Part shown: piece by piece, positions 34,400-43,541 of the stretch
How positions within the stretch are numbered: the first letter of the stretch is position 1
Layout of the letters: each line of letters begins with the position of its first letter
Source of the DNA: Bacteroidales bacterium
Lineage (GTDB): Bacteria; Bacteroidota; Bacteroidia; Bacteroidales; UBA6680
Reading direction: 5' to 3'
Length of the DNA: 64,000 bases
NCBI GenBank assembly: GCA_025210735.1
Contig: JAOARD010000007.1
Location: 1-64,000, forward strand
The notes under the pieces: model-generated
Database searches by the model: none
Seen by the model: the letters and a program-made list of their open reading frames with translations, nothing else
What the model was told of the DNA's origin: nothing
Position numbers and translations under genes: made by a program

Positions 34400-34990
34400 A
34401 TGGGTAAGAGATTTTTGGTTATATGTAGTTTTCTTGTTCTTGTATCTGCTGTAAAAGCAGAGAGTATAAAGAGCCTTATAAATATTGATAGTGTAAGCAC
34501 CGGTTGGTTTATTGGTGCTAAATACAGATCGTTTTTCAATAGCAGTAAGTTTAATAGCAGTAACAGTAATGTTGTTGGCGGAGAGGTTGGTGTTGTGTTA
34601 AACAGATCGTTTTATATCGGTGTAAGTGGTTTTGCTAAAACAGGTAGTCTCAGGTTCGATAAAAATGGAGGAACCATAGGTGTAGGATACGGATATGGAG
34701 GTCTGTATATAGGAAAATCGTTTATGCACAATAGCATTATACATCCTTCGGTATCGTTATGTACAGGTTATGGAGGAGCTTCAGAACATTATCTGCGCGG
34801 AGCCAATCATGTTGCAGGGTTCTTCTTTATTGAGCCAACATTAAATATAGAGGTAAATATATCTTCTAAAGTAATGTTTGTTAGTGGTGTTACCTACAGA
34901 TATGCAGATACATCAAACTTCTATTATCTGAATAGTGGAGATTTAAACGGATTCTCAATAAATGCCGGTATTACAGTAAGGGTATTATAG
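34400..34990 (+). CDS. Exported beta-barrel-like protein
   Basis: 196 residues. Signal peptide (MGKRFLVICSFLVLVSAVKAES), then Gly/Tyr-rich amphipathic strands (IGVGYGYGGLYIGKSF, GVTYRYADTSNF) ending in SINAGITVRVL. This looks like a small outer-membrane barrel, although its last residue is Leu rather than an aromatic. It is coupled to the GIN-domain lipoprotein gene upstream (2-bp gap) and ends at the terminator at 35015. The pair may form a lipoprotein/barrel unit. Confidence 0.7.
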   Translation: MGKRFLVICSFLVLVSAVKAESIKSLINIDSVSTGWFIGAKYRSFFNSSKFNSSNSNVVGGEVGVVLNRSFYIGVSGFAKTGSLRFDKNGGTIGVGYGYGGLYIGKSFMHNSIIHPSVSLCTGYGGASEHYLRGANHVAGFFFIEPTLNIEVNISSKVMFVSGVTYRYADTSNFYYLNSGDLNGFSINAGITVRVL

Positions 34991-35014
34991 AGTATATATC
35001 AGATCAAGTAGATT

Positions 35015-35053
35015 AAGACCTGCAAATTGCATAAGACAATAAGCAGGTCTTTT
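35015..35053 (+). terminator. Terminator of the GIN-domain operon
   Basis: AAGACCTGC pairs with GCAGGTCTT over about 19 nt, followed by TTG. It lies 25 bp after the stop at 34990. Confidence 0.75.
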
Positions 35054-35093
35054 GTTGTATATTAGCAGAATATTAAAAAAGCTAAATATAGAT

Positions 35094-36116
35094 ATGGTTG
35101 AGATATTATCAGATGGTTTTAGGGTTGCATCGCTACTGTTTATTATGGTATTACTGATATTTATTATCAGATTTGAGCAGAGAAGAGATGGTAAAGCTAT
35201 AATGATAATGTTTCTGGCATCGTTATCAGGATATCTTCTGGCATACTGGCAACCAATTACATCTGTAAGTTTTCTGAGGGAGATCTTCTTCTTTATGGCT
35301 GTATCATTGCCCTACTTTTTTTGGTTACTTAGCCGCATACTGTTCAACGATTCGTTTAAGTTTAACAGATCGGTATATGTTTTAACCATAGCTATGCCAG
35401 TAATAAGCAATGGTCTGTATAAGGTTAATGCATATTTCTATGGTGAGATATACTATATTTTTAAAGCACTGCCTTACCTGTTATCTGCTCTGTTTATTTG
35501 TTTAAGTATGTATGAGGCTTTACGCGGACATCGTTCTGATCTTATTAATATAAGATTGCGCTGGCGATATATTTTTATCACATCATCGGCATTAATGGCA
35601 CTTACTACATTATATTTCTTTTTCTTTAATCATCCTCTTGTTTTACCACAGATGTTTGTTCTTATTCAGAATATTGGAATATCTGTTTTTCTTGCACTAT
35701 TCTTTACCGGTAAATTACAGTGGAATACTATCTTTTCTAATCCTCAGATTAAAAAAGAGACGGAACCATCTTCTGATAACAGTGAGATCATTGTAAAGAT
35801 TAATGAGGTATTTGTAAACATGGAGTTGTACAAAAAAGAGGGTATTACTATTACCGAACTGGCTGGTGTTACAGGATTTAAAGAATATCTTGTAAGAAGA
35901 GCAATAAACGGAGAGATGGGTTTTACCAACTTTGTAAGTTTCCTGAACTATTACAGGATAAAAGAGGCTTGCAAAATTATTGATAACGACAAAGGCAAGG
36001 ATATTACTTTTCAGGAGATTTCATTTGGTCTGGGATATAAATCGGTTGCTACATTTAACAGGGCTTTTAAGAAGGAGACAGATAAAACACCATCGGAATA
36101 CAGAAATAGCAAATAA
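35094..36116 (+). CDS. Membrane-anchored AraC-family regulator
   Basis: 340 residues from the ATG at 35094; a TTG frame start at 35052 falls inside the preceding terminator. Seven to eight hydrophobic segments (about residues 10-225; for example VASLLFIMVLLIFII) are followed by an AraC HTH domain: ITELAGVTGFKEYLVRRAIN and the second helix-turn-helix ITFQEISFGLGYKSVATFNR, ending AFKKETDKTPSEYR. A 7TM-plus-AraC layout suggests that an extracytoplasmic or membrane signal controls DNA binding directly. Targets unknown. Confidence 0.88.
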   Translation: MVEILSDGFRVASLLFIMVLLIFIIRFEQRRDGKAIMIMFLASLSGYLLAYWQPITSVSFLREIFFFMAVSLPYFFWLLSRILFNDSFKFNRSVYVLTIAMPVISNGLYKVNAYFYGEIYYIFKALPYLLSALFICLSMYEALRGHRSDLINIRLRWRYIFITSSALMALTTLYFFFFNHPLVLPQMFVLIQNIGISVFLALFFTGKLQWNTIFSNPQIKKETEPSSDNSEIIVKINEVFVNMELYKKEGITITELAGVTGFKEYLVRRAINGEMGFTNFVSFLNYYRIKEACKIIDNDKGKDITFQEISFGLGYKSVATFNRAFKKETDKTPSEYRNSK

Positions 36117-36180
36117 TTACACCTGATTAAAGAACAAAAGCACTGTGTTGTTGTTTTTAGAATAAATAAAATAAGAGATT

Positions 36181-36375
36181 ATGAGCAAGATTATAGATCC
36201 ATGTGTTAAGATATGTCAGACAGATTCAAACGGACTTTGTTACGGGTGCCAGCGCACCATTGAGGAGAGAGCAAAATGGTCATCGTACAGTAACGATGAA
36301 AGGGCTGAGATATTAAAAGATTTAACAAAAAGAAGTAATGTACAGGGAGCTAACAGTAACCTGTTTTTAAGATAA
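36181..36375 (+). CDS. DUF1289-family protein
   Basis: 64 residues. DPCVKICQTDSNGLCYGCQR followed by TIEERAKWSSYSNDERAEIL is the DUF1289 signature, a small Cys-rich (CxxxC...CxxC-like) protein proposed to bind metal. It lies 65 bp after the AraC gene, possibly in the same transcript, and ends at a hairpin terminator. Confidence 0.9.
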   Translation: MSKIIDPCVKICQTDSNGLCYGCQRTIEERAKWSSYSNDERAEILKDLTKRSNVQGANSNLFLR

Positions 36376-36393
36376 GTTAGTATTGTTTCAATT

Positions 36394-36427
36394 TAGCCAT
36401 TCGGTTATCCGGATGGCTTTTTTTGTA
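36394..36427 (+). terminator. Terminator after DUF1289 gene
   Basis: AGCCATTCGGTTATCCGGATGGCT folds with one T/G mismatch, followed by seven T (36414-36424 region). Confidence 0.8.
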
Positions 36428-36428
36428 T

Positions 36429-36472
36429 AAAAAAACAGGATATCGTATGGTAACAACATCCTGTTTTTTGTA
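36429..36472 (-). terminator. Terminator of the KAS/SDR operon
   Basis: AAAAAACAGGAT pairs with ATCCTGTTTTTT over 16 nt. It lies 20 bp past the stop of the last gene (36491). Confidence 0.8.
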
Positions 36473-36490
36473 ATTTATATCTACGGTCAA

Positions 36491-38374
36491 TTATTTATGA
36501 CTATATCGTTCTACCTTAAATCCATCGCGACGTACATGAAGTACTCCATCGTAGTTATTGCGTAAACCAAATACCTTAGGCTGATACAACGATTTAATAA
36601 CACGCTCTGCAACCTCTTCGGCTTTAAGAATACGCTTCTGGTTAACAGCACTCATTGATGCAGCAATCTGTTTAACATCAAGTGTAGCCATCATACCTAC
36701 ATTAATAAGACCAGGCATGTAGTATACACTACGCACTCCGTAGCTAAGTGCTTCGCCTGCAAAACTTGCAGCAAAACCGTGTAGTCCGCGCTTAGATGCT
36801 ACATATGCTGATGATCCGGCAAACATTGCATCTTCTGCAACTGATCCTATATACAGGATAGTCTCTTTAATATTGTTCTTAAGAATTTTTGTAAGCTCAA
36901 TTGGTGCAAACTGGTTTACCTGCGATACCTGAATAAGCTCATCAGCAGTAACCTCACTGGCTCTGCTAAGGCTTCCTGATAGTCCTGCTGAGTGTATAAT
37001 ATAGTCAACATTACCATATTGCTGTAACACATATTCACCAAGCTTCTTAACATCTTCCGGATCAGAGAAGTCTGATTTTACAATATCAACTTTTACTAAC
37101 TCCGATTCAAGCTCTGCCTTAAGTTCTTCAGCTTTTGTATGGTTAGCAGTATATTGCAGTATCATATTACCACCTTTACGTGCAACCTCGCGCGCAATAT
37201 ACTCTCCTAAACCACCTGTTGCTCCTGTAACAAGCGTTACTGTATCTTTCAGGTCTGCATAGTTATAGTGTTTCTCTATAACTGTCTGATTGTTCTCTGG
37301 TACCTGATATGCAAATGCTCCGTACTCTCCTCCTACTCCTGCTGTTGCACTAAGAATCTTCATTCCCGGTTTTAACAACTGCTGGTCTTTAAGTAGCGAT
37401 AAACCAAGAGGTACACCAAGTCCTGATACATTTCCGTACTTTACCTGAACCTCCTGATATAATTTGTCTGGTGATATTCCAAGAGCCTCTGCAACGGGCT
37501 TAAGAATTGCATCGCCTGTTTGGTGAGGTACAAGCATATCTACATCCTCAACATTCCACTCAGCATCTTTAAGAACCTCGCCTCCGGTATTAAGAATATT
37601 ACCTGTTGCTCTGTCTTTTATTACAGAGTTATCAATATAGAGATCCCAATTTTTTGTTACACCAACGTAATCAATCATCTTAGGATCCTGATAGTTATTT
37701 ATTGATATAAGTCCCTCTTTTTTATCGTTCTTTGTACGACTAAGCACAACAGCTGTTGCTGCATCGCCAAATGTAACAAATGGTACAAACGGAGTAATAT
37801 CTGTAAGAAAGCTAGACATTGTTTCGGTATGTGCAACTACCACATGGTTAACCTCAGGGTTACAGTTCAGAAACTCAACAGCGCGCTGCAAGTTTACATT
37901 AAACCCTGAACAACCAGAAGCCAGAGTGTATGTCTGCGATTGGTTAGTATATTTTGTGAAATAACTTTTTATTGTTGCTGCAATTCCCGGAGCCTGCTCA
38001 TGTGGCGATACAGTACTCACTATCCATGCACCAATCTCGTCAGGATGAACATCTGCATCTTTAAGTGCATTATCAATAGCTTTTATACCAAGCTCAAGCG
38101 ACGACTCTGCATCCCACTTACGCTTTCTGCGTGGTGGAAAGGGAACCACATAGTTACGGGTTTTAAATCCCATTTTGTACTCAACAAAGTACTGAAAAGG
38201 TGTTACATCAGGATTAGACAGTCTGAACTTCTGGTAGTTCTTACTTGCCATTATCCTCTCTTCGTTAAATCCTTCAAGATATCCACTCTTTACAGCAGAT
38301 GATACCATATCGTTTGATATCTGGTGTTCACCAACCGAGTGCCCTAATCCTGAAAATATATAGTTATCGTACAT
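36491..38374 (-). CDS. Ketoacyl synthase III-SDR fusion, module 2
   Basis: 627 residues in two domains. Residues ~1-365 are a KAS III (FabH/thiolase fold) with the Cys-His-Asn triad intact: Cys-155 in LASGCSGFNV, His-284 in LVPHQTGDAI, Asn-315 in YGNVSG; C-terminal GVGGEYGAFAYQ is the usual KAS III end. Residues ~375-627 are an SDR with TGATGGLG (383-390), Ser-511, and YVASK (Tyr-524/Lys-528). Together they predict condensation of an acyl thioester with a malonyl unit, followed by NAD(P)H reduction of the beta-keto group on the same chain. Last gene of a four-gene operon; paralogous along its whole length to 39664-41535. No ACP gene nearby. Confidence 0.88.
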   Translation of the reverse strand: MYDNYIFSGLGHSVGEHQISNDMVSSAVKSGYLEGFNEERIMASKNYQKFRLSNPDVTPFQYFVEYKMGFKTRNYVVPFPPRRKRKWDAESSLELGIKAIDNALKDADVHPDEIGAWIVSTVSPHEQAPGIAATIKSYFTKYTNQSQTYTLASGCSGFNVNLQRAVEFLNCNPEVNHVVVAHTETMSSFLTDITPFVPFVTFGDAATAVVLSRTKNDKKEGLISINNYQDPKMIDYVGVTKNWDLYIDNSVIKDRATGNILNTGGEVLKDAEWNVEDVDMLVPHQTGDAILKPVAEALGISPDKLYQEVQVKYGNVSGLGVPLGLSLLKDQQLLKPGMKILSATAGVGGEYGAFAYQVPENNQTVIEKHYNYADLKDTVTLVTGATGGLGEYIAREVARKGGNMILQYTANHTKAEELKAELESELVKVDIVKSDFSDPEDVKKLGEYVLQQYGNVDYIIHSAGLSGSLSRASEVTADELIQVSQVNQFAPIELTKILKNNIKETILYIGSVAEDAMFAGSSAYVASKRGLHGFAASFAGEALSYGVRSVYYMPGLINVGMMATLDVKQIAASMSAVNQKRILKAEEVAERVIKSLYQPKVFGLRNNYDGVLHVRRDGFKVERYSHK

Positions 38375-38397
38375 GATACTTTATTTTTATTCTACAA

Positions 38398-39648
38398 TTA
38401 AATATTATAATCGCATGAGTAATAGTCAATCATTACCCTGAGATCATTCTTTGGCTGCCATCCTGTTGATTCATCCATAAAGAAGAATGAGTCGCCATAT
38501 CCTCCCCACTCTCCAAGATATCCTTCGTCAACAGGTATCATATCTATAAAGTTTTTATTTACTAATACCTTTGGCCACTTATCTTTTAGCTTTTGCGCTA
38601 TAAATTCAGCCTCATCCTGTTCGCCATAAACCGATGTGGTAACCCTGTAGTTTGTATCGTTACACAGTTCAATCATATTCTCTTTATCGGCGAATATAAC
38701 AGATATAACAGGTGCAAAATTGTCCTCTTGCCACACCTTCATATCAGAGGTTACATCAATTACTGCTGTTGGGTGAAGCAGAGCTTTATCACTACTCTCA
38801 TCTAGTTTATGATTTATTACCGATGCTCCTTTCTGTACAGCTTCAGATAATCTCTGTTCTACACCATTCACTATTTTATCATTACTTATTGGTGTAACTA
38901 CAGCATTACTAAACGGATTTTGGCTTACCGGAAATCTTTTAAGCTTTTCGGCAATCAGATTCACAAAGTATGTTCTGTCTATATCTGAATCTACAATTAA
39001 TCTGTTAAAGCATACCGCTGCCTGACCAGACAGGTAATATGCCATCTCCAGTATTCTGTCCAGATTTTTATCTATATTACTGCTATTCAGCAACAGTGCA
39101 GCATTATTACCTGCTCCTTCATATATAATTGCTGTTGATGTTTCGCGCGCAATATCAATATATTTATCAACCCACAAACCACCATATACAGTAATAAGAT
39201 CTATATCGGTATTATATAGTGACAATGCCATAAACTCATGCTCATTGCCATAATCTATATTAATTTTACTTAGCTCGTTATGCGTATTAAATATATCTCT
39301 TATAAGCAAGCTGTACTTTTTTAATATAGCCGGAAAATGGAGGTGAATATTCTCGCACTTACCTATTGATAATAGTGCAGCCGGTAAACTCATACCAAAA
39401 AGTGCATACGATGGTGCATTATATGGCACTATTACAGCAGCCCCCTTTCGTAACCTTCGTCTGTCAAGATGTGGAAGCATAGTTCCGTACCTTTCAAGGT
39501 TAGAGATTGCTCTGTCCAGTTCATCGGCATTAGCACCGGAAGCAATAAATGTATCGGCAGTATTTGCCTCTACAATATTGTTGCGGTACTTTTTTAGAAT
39601 AGTTCTGAGGTCCTCAATAAGATGCATATTATTTGCAAAATACTCCAT
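38398..39648 (-). CDS. Aldehyde dehydrogenase homologue with shifted catalytic Cys
   Basis: 416 residues, about 60-80 shorter than typical ALDH. ALDH features: YNAPSYALFGMSLPAALLSIG (Asn-77 like the PxNxP motif), IIYEGAGNNAALLL (Glu-177, the general base) and SGQAAVCFNRLIVD. In most ALDHs the last motif is GQxC; here the position is Ala-211 and a Cys follows at 213. The enzyme may use Cys-213, may act without the usual thiohemiacetal (for example as an acyl-CoA/aldehyde binder), or may be inactive. It is encoded 15 bp after module 1 and 23 bp before module 2, so it probably acts on their products. Confidence 0.75.
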   Translation of the reverse strand: MEYFANNMHLIEDLRTILKKYRNNIVEANTADTFIASGANADELDRAISNLERYGTMLPHLDRRRLRKGAAVIVPYNAPSYALFGMSLPAALLSIGKCENIHLHFPAILKKYSLLIRDIFNTHNELSKINIDYGNEHEFMALSLYNTDIDLITVYGGLWVDKYIDIARETSTAIIYEGAGNNAALLLNSSNIDKNLDRILEMAYYLSGQAAVCFNRLIVDSDIDRTYFVNLIAEKLKRFPVSQNPFSNAVVTPISNDKIVNGVEQRLSEAVQKGASVINHKLDESSDKALLHPTAVIDVTSDMKVWQEDNFAPVISVIFADKENMIELCNDTNYRVTTSVYGEQDEAEFIAQKLKDKWPKVLVNKNFIDMIPVDEGYLGEWGGYGDSFFFMDESTGWQPKNDLRVMIDYYSCDYNI

Positions 39649-39663
39649 AAACCACTTATTATT

Positions 39664-41535
39664 TTATAACTGCTCCTCCCAGCTATAGCTATCTCTGCGT
39701 ACAAGCATAGCATTCTCTAAATCATCAAATACTCCAAGTACTTTAGGCAGATACAACGATTTTGTTATACGTTCTGCAATTTCATGTGTACTTACTGTGT
39801 TACGCTGTCCAATAGCCATTATTGCAGCATTAATCTGCTCATCGTTTAATGTTCCGGCCATTCCACCGCTTACAACACCAGGCATATAGTATACAGATCG
39901 TATTCCTGCACTTTTTGCCTCTCCTGAAAAGCTTGATGCAAATCCGTGTAAACCTCTCTTTGCCTGCACATAAGATGATGACCCGCTAAACTGAGCATCC
40001 TCAGCAACAGAACCAACATATAGTATTGTATCGGTAATGTGATCTTTTAATCGTTTTGTAAGTGTTACCGGGCTAAACTGATTAACCATAGCAACCTTAA
40101 GCATTACATCCTGCGGTACCTCGCCCCCACGATACAATCCTCCGGTAATAGCTGCACTATGAATAAGGAAATCTACAGTTCCGTATTTAGCTATTATATC
40201 ATCGGCAAACTGCTCTGCCTGTTTTAAATCTGAGAAATCAACCTTAAACAGATCAATATTAACACCGCTGGCAGATAGTTCGTTCTTCAACTCCTCCGCT
40301 TTCTCTGTATTTGAGGTATATTGCAGTGCAAGATTACATCCTCTGTTGGCTAACGATTTTGCTGTTTCGTAACCAATTCCGCCTGATGCACCAGTAACAA
40401 CAGCTACCTTACCAACAAGATCTGCTGATATATCCAGTTTGTTATCTGAACTCTGCTCCGGCCACTGATATGCAAAACATCCGTACTCTCCGCCAAGTCC
40501 TGCTGTTGGACTAAGTGTTTTAATTCCTTTTGTTAATCGTCCGGCTCTCTTTAGTTTAGCCAGTGCTGCCGGAATTGATGCTCCTGAGATATTACCGCAG
40601 TACAACTGAACATCCTGAAATACCTTATCAAGCGATACCTCCATCTTTTTAGCTGCACCATGTACAATAGCATTTCCGGTTTGATGTGGTACAAGAATAT
40701 CTATATCATCCTTCTCCCATCCTATTTTGTCAAGTACCTCTTTTCCTGATTTACAAAGGTTCTCAATAGCTCTTACCTTAACAACCTTTGGTGTCATATA
40801 CAGATCGCCATTTGCATCGGCACCAAGATGGTCTATCATAAACAGATCCTCATGGTTAACAACTCCCATAAGTCCCTCTTTCTGCTCTCCTTCAACTCTT
40901 GATAGTACAACAGCTGCTGCACCATCGGCAAATGTTACGTAGTTTACAAAGTTTGTTCTGCGTGGCAGAAGGTGCGACAAAGTTTCTGTATGAAACACCA
41001 ATATGTGTTTTGCCTCAGGGTGGCATTTAAAGTATTCAACAGCACGCTGCAAGTGTATATTAAATCCTACACATGCTGAGGTTATTGTTGCAGCCGGCGA
41101 CTGATTATTGTATCCTACAAAGAATGTTTTTAGTGTTGATGCAACTCCCGGAGCCTGCTCAAACGGTGTTCCGCAGCTACCTAACCAAAGGTCGATATCT
41201 TCCGGGTGTACACCGCTGTCATTAAAGGCACTCTGTGCTGCTTTAACTGCCAACTCAAGCGTGGTATCATTTTTTGTCATTTTATCCGGAGTAACCGGAA
41301 ACGGAGTAACATGTCCTCTCGTTTTAAATCCCATTACTTCACCTGCAAAGTACTCAAATGGCGATATTTCACCATGGTTCTTCACAAACTCAATATACCC
41401 TTCGCTTCTTTTTATTCGGGCATCACTGAAACCTTCCAGATACCCTTTCTTTGCTGAATCTTCAAGCTCTTTATTTGTTATCAGGTTGCTACCTGTTGCG
41501 TAGCCAATACCTGAGAATATATAATTTTCGTACAT
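39664..41535 (-). CDS. Ketoacyl synthase III-SDR fusion, module 1
   Basis: 623 residues, same two-domain plan as 36491-38374: KAS III with Cys-155 (ITSACVGFNI), His-284 (LVPHQTGNAI) and Asn-315 (CGNISG), then an SDR starting VVTGASGGIGYETA with Ser in LYVGSVAED and YVQAK. The two proteins align residue for residue up to about 360, so they arose by duplication and then diverged (for example ASGCSG versus TSACVG around the Cys), suggesting different acyl substrates. It lies 39 bp after the enoyl-CoA hydratase gene. FabH-type DarB/CerJ enzymes are distant analogues; no family with this fusion is known to me. Confidence 0.88.
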   Translation of the reverse strand: MYENYIFSGIGYATGSNLITNKELEDSAKKGYLEGFSDARIKRSEGYIEFVKNHGEISPFEYFAGEVMGFKTRGHVTPFPVTPDKMTKNDTTLELAVKAAQSAFNDSGVHPEDIDLWLGSCGTPFEQAPGVASTLKTFFVGYNNQSPAATITSACVGFNIHLQRAVEYFKCHPEAKHILVFHTETLSHLLPRRTNFVNYVTFADGAAAVVLSRVEGEQKEGLMGVVNHEDLFMIDHLGADANGDLYMTPKVVKVRAIENLCKSGKEVLDKIGWEKDDIDILVPHQTGNAIVHGAAKKMEVSLDKVFQDVQLYCGNISGASIPAALAKLKRAGRLTKGIKTLSPTAGLGGEYGCFAYQWPEQSSDNKLDISADLVGKVAVVTGASGGIGYETAKSLANRGCNLALQYTSNTEKAEELKNELSASGVNIDLFKVDFSDLKQAEQFADDIIAKYGTVDFLIHSAAITGGLYRGGEVPQDVMLKVAMVNQFSPVTLTKRLKDHITDTILYVGSVAEDAQFSGSSSYVQAKRGLHGFASSFSGEAKSAGIRSVYYMPGVVSGGMAGTLNDEQINAAIMAIGQRNTVSTHEIAERITKSLYLPKVLGVFDDLENAMLVRRDSYSWEEQL

Positions 41536-41574
41536 ATCTACGTTTTTAAACTTCTAAATTAACAGTTTACCTCT

Positions 41575-42348
41575 TTAGTTGTTCCAATTGGGTTTTCTTT
41601 TTTCAAGAAATGCATTAAGTCCTTCCTGTCCGCATCCAACTAACGACTTTGCAAACATCTTTGCCTCTGCTTCACATCCTTTGTAGAAATCCATTTCTAT
41701 CCCGGTTCTTGTAACCTCCTTTATCATGGATATTGCCTCTGGCGATTTTGTCAATATCTTTTTTGCCATCAACATAGCGGTATCCATAAGCTCATCGTGA
41801 TTTACAATCTGCTGAATCAGTCTTAATCTAAGGGCATCGTCTGCATTAAATTTATCGCATGTAAAGAACCAGTGCAGTGCATTTCCAAGTCCTATTATAC
41901 GCGATAATCGTTGTGTTCCGGTTCCTCCGGGAACAACACCAAGGTTTGCTTCAGGCATTGAGAACTGAGCCTTATCTGAGGCTATTCTTATATCACAGCT
42001 AAGTGCAAGCTCAAGCCCGCCCCCAATAGTGTATCCATTAAGTGCAGCAATAACCGGTATTGGTAGTTGTGCAAATCTGTTGAATATATGTTGTACACGG
42101 CTAACTCTGCGTCGTGCTTCCTCCTCTTTCAGCGATACAATTTCTGCAATATCAGCTCCTGCTGCAAACGATTTACCTTCGCCTGTAATTATAAGCACCT
42201 TTGCTTTGTTATCCATCACTGTATCAACAGCTGTGTTAATCTCCTCAATAAGATCGTGGCACAAAGCATTCATAACCTCAGGTCTGCTTAGAGTTAATGT
42301 TGCTATTTTATCTGATATATGTAGTTTCAAATGGTTGAATTCTGCCAT
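41575..42348 (-). CDS. Enoyl-CoA hydratase
   Basis: 257 residues, standard crotonase length. SFAAGADIAEI and ALNGYTIGGGLELALSCD build the oxyanion hole with the first catalytic Glu, and SMPEANLGVVPGGTGTQRL carries the second, so hydratase activity is expected (beta-hydroxyacyl-CoA to enoyl-CoA or the reverse). It is the first gene of the operon with the two KAS III-SDR fusions, where it could dehydrate the SDR products. It could also serve beta-oxidation with the ETF-dependent dehydrogenase encoded at 9206-12872. Confidence 0.92.
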   Translation of the reverse strand: MAEFNHLKLHISDKIATLTLSRPEVMNALCHDLIEEINTAVDTVMDNKAKVLIITGEGKSFAAGADIAEIVSLKEEEARRRVSRVQHIFNRFAQLPIPVIAALNGYTIGGGLELALSCDIRIASDKAQFSMPEANLGVVPGGTGTQRLSRIIGLGNALHWFFTCDKFNADDALRLRLIQQIVNHDELMDTAMLMAKKILTKSPEAISMIKEVTRTGIEMDFYKGCEAEAKMFAKSLVGCGQEGLNAFLEKRKPNWNN

Positions 42349-42683
42349 AATATTAATTTATATTCAGGTAAAAGTAATAATATTACTATTCTATACTTAA
42401 AATTATACCAGAATTTACTTATATGCATCTTTACTGTAGATATAAGATATATTACTTTTTACAAAAGACACTGTTATAAAGGCTTAAGCGGGTACTTAAG
42501 CTATATTAAAGAGTACTAAATTCTGCCTTATAACGAATGACAATATGAGCAAGTACGTTTTTTCATTGAACTTACTTTTCAAATTGCAGAGTCGTTTATC
42601 TCTTTCGTTTCAATTTTTTCTTACACTCCGCATTTATTATAATTGCATATTATCGGCTTTTTCATCTTATTTTCAATAAACAT
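42349..42683. other. Intergenic region before the KAS/SDR operon
   Basis: About 335 bp between the operon start (-) and the end of the DUF6602 gene (-). AT-rich with no open frame, terminator or clear TAnnTTTG box. Confidence 0.5.
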
Positions 42684-43502
42684 TCAATTACCGATTCTTC
42701 TCAATTTAATATTTAGATCCTGAAAAATTTTCCATCCCTCAACAGGAGGCTGACTAATATAATGACTTAACATATTCTTTTTCAATCTAGGTGTAGATTC
42801 AGGAATATTACACATAAAATGAAATAAATAATATAAAACATCATCTCCGAAATCATTAAAAATTAATCCATCTGTATTCAAAAAGAAATGTTTGTGCTTA
42901 CTAGAATTTACAACAAAAGTCCCATCTAAACAACATAGTAAATCAAATTGCAAATTCAACGGAATCGATTCTCTAGAATAAAAGTCAACAATCTTTTCTA
43001 TAAGATTCCTTTTATTGCTATAAGTTTTATCTGAGAAAATAATTCCAGGTACTTCTAATGCGAGTAATTTTTGTTCCTCCGTCAGACTATTTCTCAACAA
43101 CAATCCATCAGTAGCGCGTTTCAATAACTTTACCGACTGAATCTGTGTTAAAGCCCTTTCAATTTCATCTTTATTATTAAAGCTTGGTTTCAACTCTATC
43201 GCATAATCGACACCCTCTGCTACAATAAATGAATACATATTATTAGCCGCTAAAGTATGAGGATGAGAAGGGTTGATTATAAGAATATCTATTGAATTAC
43301 TTCTATTCCCAAATGAGTCTGAAATATTTCCCTTTGCAATTTGATACGGATAAGGAAAGTAGTTCCTGAAGAAATTATGCAAATAGTTTTCTCTTCTGTC
43401 TGACACTTCTTGTGGAGTTCCTTGACCTTCTAAGCTTGCCTTATCAAAATCAGATATTAATTCATTTCTTTGTATTCTCAGAATCTTTTGCAAATTATTC
43501 AT
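42684..43502 (-). CDS. DUF6602 protein, PD-(D/E)XK nuclease-like
   Basis: 272 residues. The pattern DRRENYLHNFFRNYFPYPYQ, GNISDSFGNRSNSIDILIIN and AIELKPSFNNKDEIERAL matches DUF6602, with Asp-72 (SIDILII) and Glu-103/Lys-105 (IELK) spaced as in PD-(D/E)XK nucleases. Function is not established; such proteins often occur in defence or mobile loci, but none is evident around this gene. It has no partner gene, and its third codon positions look slightly more AT-rich than its neighbours, which may point to transfer. ATG at 43502 is the start. Confidence 0.75.
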   Translation of the reverse strand: MNNLQKILRIQRNELISDFDKASLEGQGTPQEVSDRRENYLHNFFRNYFPYPYQIAKGNISDSFGNRSNSIDILIINPSHPHTLAANNMYSFIVAEGVDYAIELKPSFNNKDEIERALTQIQSVKLLKRATDGLLLRNSLTEEQKLLALEVPGIIFSDKTYSNKRNLIEKIVDFYSRESIPLNLQFDLLCCLDGTFVVNSSKHKHFFLNTDGLIFNDFGDDVLYYLFHFMCNIPESTPRLKKNMLSHYISQPPVEGWKIFQDLNIKLRRIGN

Positions 43503-43541
43503 ATTTCAATTTTTCTAATTACCGATAATTTCTGTGGATAG

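Noticed and set aside
36491..42348. Polyketide or flexirubin cluster
   Set aside because: No ACP, ketosynthase II, ammonia lyase or acyltransferase is seen; only the KAS III-SDR fusions, an ALDH homologue and a hydratase, so I do not assign a product.
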